A model generated the notes under the pieces. It was not told the origin of the DNA. It searched no databases and saw nothing but the letters and a program-made list of their open reading frames with translations. 64,000 nucleotides of DNA, taken from positions 39,688,766 through 39,752,765 of the forward strand of contig NC_081185.1 of assembly GCF_029867415.1 (NCBI RefSeq), in the 5' to 3' direction. The position numbers and the translations under genes were made by a program. The stretch comes from Vicia villosa (taxonomy: Eukaryota > Streptophyta > Magnoliopsida > Fabales > Fabaceae). Below are positions 58,120 through 64,000 of the stretch, piece by piece; the stretch's first letter is position 1; the number at the start of each line of letters is the position of its first letter.

Positions 58120-61100
58120 CTATTTATCGCGCAATTACTTCAACTTCCTATTTTGATCCTCAAAATTCATCAGATATAGCCAACAGAAAGCATGTCTCAT
58201 GCATTCAAATCTCAACTCTTTCGTCACATTTGACCATCCAAAGGTGTACCGCTCGTTATAACCCTAAAAGGTTAACAACAATGGGACATTGAGGTACAAC
58301 CCAAACAATGCAGTCAATGACTGAATAAGACATGAATGGTCACCCAATGCATAATCACAGTTGTACACTATTCTTCATCGTACTACCTTAGAATCATATT
58401 CATCCTCAAACAGAAAGAGAACTCAACATCCACGTCAGCAAGATGTATAACATTGCTCTAACCTCTCTATCTTAGAAGGTTATACATACGTACTAGGATC
58501 CCATCCTAGAAAGCGAGATCACAACCTTACTTAGGACAAGGATCTTTCTACAATCATGTCCGCCCTTTTCAACATCCTACTACTTAATATCATTGTCATT
58601 GGGACATTAACTTATCTGCATATGTGAACAAGGTTGCCATTCAACACTTATATAGATTTCCACTGCACACGTTGTGCAAAATAATTCCTTACCCATAGCA
58701 TGATCACACCTGATCAACACCGCAATAATACATTCCATCTAACGAACGTACCAACCTTAAACATACTTTTCCATTTGAGCGATAACATAATACTAACACT
58801 TCTCACCAACTACTTCCTTCAAGAAAACTTAATAATCGTATTCCTCATATCATTACATTTCAACTATCTGACTCCTCTCAAGTCAGACCAACAATCATCC
58901 AACACGTTACATTTCATTTCCGCTGCACTGCTTTGATTACTCATTACAATCATCATTACCAATTAGATTTTCGAGTTTTTACCCAATTCTGGCCCTCTTT
59001 ACTCATTCGTTCAAGAATCATTCTTTACCATCCATGGTACCAATCTACCACTTAGCAATACTTACTCGTACTCAAAAACAAATTCCTGCTTTACTTTATC
59101 TATAAAAAATTCTAACCATCAGAACGAGTACACACAAGGAATCATGATCACACTCATCAACCTCAATTTACCATTGCTTACAAAATAGCTCAAACTGAGT
59201 CCCGCTCTTCTCTAAGAATTAAATCAACTCCGTCCTTCTTAGAGTATAATTCCTCATTATATCTGGAATCTACAATAACATCTTACAACAACACAAAATT
59301 ATTATAGAATCATATAGTATTAACTCATCGTCTTAACTTCGCCGAATACATACTCGTTAACTACGTACAACCACAATAACATATTCATCATCTCGGCAAT
59401 TATTGGAAAGGGTTCTAATTCTCTGGTACAACATCCTTACATCCACTAGATCCCAAATCCAACATATAGATCAATACATATTCTCTACGTAGGTTTCCAA
59501 CATATTACTTCCTCACTGCCCACGAGTAGTACTCATAACATTACTCCACATCACACTTTCGCTGTGCGAATCGGATTACCCGTCTTAAGTCATTGTCCAT
59601 TATATTGCACTCTTTCATATTCACTTCTTCATAAGTTCACACAACATGGTGAGTGATTATTTTCACGGTTTAGTATTCATCACATCTTATACCATTAAGG
59701 TAACAAAACAAGCTCATCTCATTTATATGATTCCGTCTACTATCAACAAGAGATTAAGGGTGATCAAGTCCTCAATTTGTCAATAGTTAGCCGACAACCA
59801 TATTTAAGCATAAACTGTCGTTACTACATAATAGTGTCCTTCCCGAGTTTGCACTCAAACTCATTAACATCATCATAATCCAATAATTCACTTTGAGTCT
59901 TTACAACTCGCACACTTCCTTCTCATTGGATCTTGTCGGTGAGACACCAACGTCCAAAAATTTTACGCAATCCACTTCATAGTCACTTAGCATCACATAC
60001 TTGTTAAGTACTTTCAAACTTCATAATCACTAATATACTCGAACATTACTATTCATCTCGTTCCAAATCAAATCCTCATCTTAGCAAAAGACCGCGACAA
60101 CATTCATAACTCGTGGTTTTACTCTAAATTCCATGACATCTTTCGCGCCTAAATATCATTCCACTCGATATCTCAACAAAGTCTTCCTCACATCAACAGG
60201 TGTTAGAAATTCTCTACAATTCTTCTTTTATACCTATCGTTACTTTGGCATCACAAACACGACTCCAAGAGTTCTAAAGTTTATTCCAACTTTACTACTA
60301 ATTCACTTCTCACTTAAATCCATCGATACTCAAATCATCTTTATGACCGAACATCTCTTCAACTTATTCATCAACAACATGTTCTACTCAACTTCGTTTC
60401 AAACAATCGTGGTAGTAGGCATTCTTATTCAACAAGTTTCACGCTTCCTTAACCAACTTCAGAATCTCTCCTCACAGGATCACTCTACTGTATTTATAAC
60501 TCTCCCATAAGGTAGAACATAATCTCTCCTCTTCATAGGTTCAAACGGCACATAATTCCGACACTCGGAACTCAAGATATGAATTTTCTAATCGTTATCC
60601 AAAATGCAACACCGACGCCATGCAGCGACACTCTAAACGATATTTCTAAAACTCCTCAAATGGTACACTTTATTTCTAAAATTACTTCTCAACAAACCTT
60701 TAATTATTCCTTCAATCCGTTAAACTCTGACACTGACATCCCGTGCAGTACCCGCTAACAAGTCTAGTTCTAAGGACAAGTGTAACCGTAACTTCACCTC
60801 TTTCTAACGTCATCCTGCCACAATTAAATATGTTACAGCTGCTGCAACCATTTTAATAACAAAGTTCATCTCGTTAGCTTTCCATCGCTTCAAACGGAAC
60901 TCAAATCGGATGTCCAGAACTCCAGTTATGAATTTTCGAAGTGTTGTAGCGATTTAGCAATTTTCCTGCGTTTTGCTTACGGAAATTCCACTCCGAAACT
61001 TATCCTCTTCAAATCAATCACGTTCTAAACAGCCCCTTATCATACCTTTTCGCTTCCAAACATTCTTATAACTTGAGAAACACATCCCATCGCGGAAGTG

Positions 61101-61574
61101 CGATTTCTGAAACATTACGACCGCAATCCTCTTTGCAAACTTGCAACTGAACCTCTTCCGAGACGCAAGGCTACTCAACTATCAACTTCGCAGTCCACCA
61201 GCAGAGCTGATACATTGCAAATTTCTAATTTCCATCTCCTACAAATAATCATCAATTACATCTAATCATCCTCCTTCAAGATGCTCCAACTAAATTACCA
61301 GTCAAGTCTTAATTCCAAGTCACCTTCGATTCGGGAAACAACAACTCCAACAACGCTTGCACTGTTGCCAACAACACTCTACTGAACGAATCATCTTACA
61401 ACCGAAACATAACCGAGAAGCGAAGCTTCTCCCCCACTTGTTTCAATCCAACACCTGCAACAAAACAAACAAGTACCGACAGTGATTCACTCACATGTTG
61501 TGTACCAAGGGATAAAAAGCCGACAGTATACAACTGTCGCGCAACTCAGCTGACTCGACAATTGGCTGGACGTA
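58120..61574 (-). other. Tekay-2 internal non-coding region
   Basis: About 3.5 kb, AT-rich, with no gag, protease, RT or integrase that I can recognise on either strand. The 125-codon frame on + at 60133-60510 is antisense to the element, rich in serine/threonine and large hydrophobic residues, and matches no family I know. Probably non-coding. Confidence 0.6.
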
Positions 61575-61593
61575 CCGACCTGCTATGATACCA
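61575..61593 (-). other. Primer binding site, tRNA-iMet type (Tekay-2)
   Basis: On -, TGGTATCATAGCAGGTCGG lies 4 nt after the 5' LTR. It differs from the Tekay-1 PBS by a single G-to-T change. Confidence 0.85.
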
Positions 61594-61597
61594 CTAT

Positions 61598-63772
61598 TGT
61601 AACACCCTTCTAAAACCCCGCGGAATATCAATTAAAATCCAGAGTAAAACATGAAAAGGGTATTACAACTTCAAATTATTTAAAACATTAAGCTATGCCA
61701 TGCCTTATGAGGAACTTCAAAACACATTATTCAGTAATTATGTTAACACAGCGGAATTTATCTCAAACTGAATAAATATAAAACATCGGGAGTTATATCC
61801 AAATTCACAGATCCAAACCAACAAAACGTTATTCCACGTAAGAAATAATCCATCAATCAAATACTAAAACAGACGTTCCCCAGTGTTACAAGACCAGAGC
61901 ATGATACCGACACAACCATACTAACGAAGTAACTCTACGAGTCATCCTCACCCAGCACAAGCCGCTAATCTTTAATCTGAAAAATAATCAACAGTAAGGG
62001 TGAGTCTCATTCACATTTAACCAATGTTATAAGATATAAATAATAAAATATCCAATCACATATTATTCACCCAATTATAGTTATGATCAGATTCAGGCTA
62101 TACACACATACACCAAATACAACAATTGGCCAAACACACAATATTATAACATTGGACAACTTCCATTCACGTTATAATATATCAAACACCTAATACAATG
62201 CAACTACATGCATGTGGTACCAAACATGGGATAACCCATCTCACCGATCCACCACCATAAAGATTCGGCTACTTCTCTCACTAATTCCACACAATGGGAA
62301 TTAGCTACCGCTGTCCCACCACCATAAAGGATACAGCCCACAACAAAATGCTTTATGAATGGATGCACACATATCACATACTTACAACACCACCGATCCG
62401 ATGAACAACATCGTCTCACATAACTCAACATAGTTATCACCAACAAGTATGTACATGTATCATGCATTATTCATAAAAATCAATCATCATCACACAATCA
62501 AAACAATCACCACATGATCACGTTATCAATATTATAATCATGTTATCACAACATCGTCACTTCAATCATATGAACAATATTATCATATCTCGACTCATCA
62601 CACAGTGCATACGACAATAATACATTCCACAATTATGTACCAAGTACATCAAATCAACACAACAATATGAGATTTACATCACCATAATACCACGTATAAC
62701 ACATCCATCACAATTCAACATCTTGAATTATCCACCATTGGTATAACATACATTCATCATGTAACAATCACAACAATACATAGAACTTATCATTTATCAA
62801 TTCCATGTATCACAATTAGCACATAATACACAATACCCATACATGTTATTCTTAAATAACATTAATCCACGACATACACAAACACAATTACATGTCATTT
62901 TCAAAACCACTTAATAATTAAATTATATAGTGCTAATTAATTTATTTTAATCACAAAGAGCATTTCATTAGCTTCGTAACGCTTTGAACGGCACCCAAAA
63001 CGGACTTACGAATCAAAAGTTATGAGTTTTATAAAAACAAGTATTTTTCAAAAACGTACAACGGTAACCGATTACCCAAACACCAGTAATGGTTACTGAG
63101 ACTCAAAAACTCAAATTTGTTGTTTTTACTATGGGTAATCGATTACCCACCCTACGGTAACCGATTACTTCGAGTTTGCAACCCAAAATCACCATTTTTA
63201 CAGCACCTGCATCATTCCAAACCATACCATAACGTACCATAACGTATTGCAACATCAAACAGCATCAACAAACACAATTTGGCATGTTTATAACTCATTT
63301 CAAACACCCAAACACTACCATACACAATCAATGCAAACAAATCAACAATTCTTCCAAAACCTAACACCCTAAATCTAACCACAACCCAATTGACACAAAC
63401 AACATGCTCAATCTATCCTACTATCTATAATCTCATAATAGAAGTTAAACAGAAGAGTCCCCCCTTACTTGAAGGCTGATTCTTCGTTCTTCCTCGCGTC
63501 GCATTTCCTCGCTTCTCTGCCCTTTTCACGTTCAGGCTTCTATTCTCCTTTTTGGTTCTATTTTCACAAATCCTTCTCTTTCTCTATTTCATGAAAATAG
63601 TTTATTATTAGCAATGGGCTTCACAACTGACACCCCCTCCTACTAAAAGCAACACTGCCCCATTAGCCTTATTTTCCATAATTCTCCAATAAATCCAATA
63701 AAATGCCAAATAATTCCAATAAATAATTTAATTTCAATTTAAATTAATTAAGGGAAAACATTGGGTGTTACA
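61598..63772 (-). repeat. Tekay-2 5' LTR (element sense)
   Basis: 2,175 bp partner of 55801-57976. The palindrome cluster recurs at about 63062-63168 with the 16-bp palindrome at 63133-63148; one of the four motifs is degraded (near 63085-63096). Confidence 0.94.
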
Positions 63773-64000
63773 TCAACTCTCAAAGATCTAATTCCATCAT
63801 CACGAACGGTGTGGACACGACCAACTTTTCCAAAGTCTAATTCAGTTACTACGAACGGTGCTGACACGACAAGAGATCTAATTCCATCATCACGAACGGT
63901 GTGGACACGATCAACTTTTCCAAAGTCTAATTCAGTTACTACAAACGGTGCTGACACGACAAGAGATCTAATTCTATCATCACAAACGGTGTAGACACAA
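63773..64000 (+). repeat. Ogre-1 90-bp tandem array
   Basis: GATCTAATTC landmarks at 63785, 63875 and 63965 give an exact 90-bp period. Each unit has two related halves (about 50 and 40 bp), both ending in ACGAACGGTG-TGGACACGA or ACGAACGGTG-CTGACACGA. The array runs off the window. Overlapping frames on both strands only translate the repeat. Confidence 0.95.

Larger units (their letters stand above)
55801..63772 (-). mobile_element. Tekay-type derivative without gag-pol (Tekay-2, LARD-like)
   Basis: LTRs 55801-57976 and 61598-63772 (about 2,175 bp each), TGTAAC...GTTACA, with TSD TCAAC (55796-55800 and 63773-63777). On - the order is 5' LTR, tRNA-iMet type PBS, 3.6 kb of internal sequence, PPT and 3' LTR. 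The only coding trace is the chromodomain-like polyprotein end next to the PPT. The LTR pair is very similar, with scattered substitutions, so insertion is fairly recent though older than Ogre-2. PPT and LTR ends match Tekay-1, although the LTRs are a different family. Confidence 0.93.
34511..64000 (+). mobile_element. Ogre-type element (Ogre-1), non-autonomous, right end outside window
   Basis: 5' LTR 34511-38284, PBS 38289-38306, leader, gag remnant (52758-53520), long 3' region and tandem repeats, all on +. It is interrupted by Ogre-2 (38682-52107) and Tekay-2 (55801-63772), both with exact TSDs that rejoin the Ogre-1 sequence. No pol is seen in the parts present. The 3' LTR is not reached. 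The left flank is CCCCC (34506-34510) in Tat-B. The 3' region around 53740-53880 is similar to Ogre-2 45360-45500 read on -, so the two are relatives. Confidence 0.85.

Noticed and set aside
60133..60510. 125-codon frame on + inside Tekay-2
   Set aside because: Antisense to the element, biased composition, no recognisable motif, and no partner copy to show conservation.

Overview
The window is plant nuclear DNA made almost entirely of LTR retrotransposons nested inside one another. I found no host gene, rRNA, tRNA or CRISPR array. Long Ogre/Tat-type LTRs, a Tekay chromovirus with its chromodomain region, an Athila-type element and a SIRE/Maximus-type Ty1/copia element together suggest a large, repeat-rich dicot genome, most likely a legume. 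The host is inferred from family content only.

Layout. (1) 1-18255: a Tekay Ty3/gypsy element on +, whose 5' end lies left of the window. Its 5' LTR is split by an Athila-type element on - (148-10990, TSD TGTAT), which itself carries an Ogre/Tat solo LTR on - (2943-6931, TSD CACAT). (2) 18256-20531: the 3' part of an old Tat element with a broken antisense ORF (aORF). (3) 20532-29817: an Ogre/Tat solo LTR on -, split by a Ty1/copia element on - (22335-28091, TSD TTTAG). (4) 29818-34510: an unassigned 354 bp, then a second Tat copy on + with 5' LTR, PBS and dead pol. (5) 34511 to the end: an Ogre-type element on + (Ogre-1), interrupted by a second, very young Ogre-type element on - (Ogre-2, 38682-52107, TSD GTCGC) and by a Tekay derivative on - with almost no coding sequence (55801-63772, TSD TCAAC).

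Coding content. Three long uninterrupted frames remain, all gag or gag-protease: Athila (760 codons), copia (729 codons, start codon GTG) and Ogre-2 (575 codons). All three elements lack reverse transcriptase and integrase. The two elements with recognisable pol (Tekay-1 and Tat-B) are broken by stops and frameshifts. The window is therefore mainly non-autonomous gag-only elements plus dead autonomous relatives.

The least ordinary signals are non-coding. Several unrelated families carry arrays of short inverted repeats in transcribed regions. Ogre-type LTRs repeat the core of their primer binding site inside U5. Both Ogre-type elements have satellite-like tandem arrays in the region between gag and the 3' LTR.
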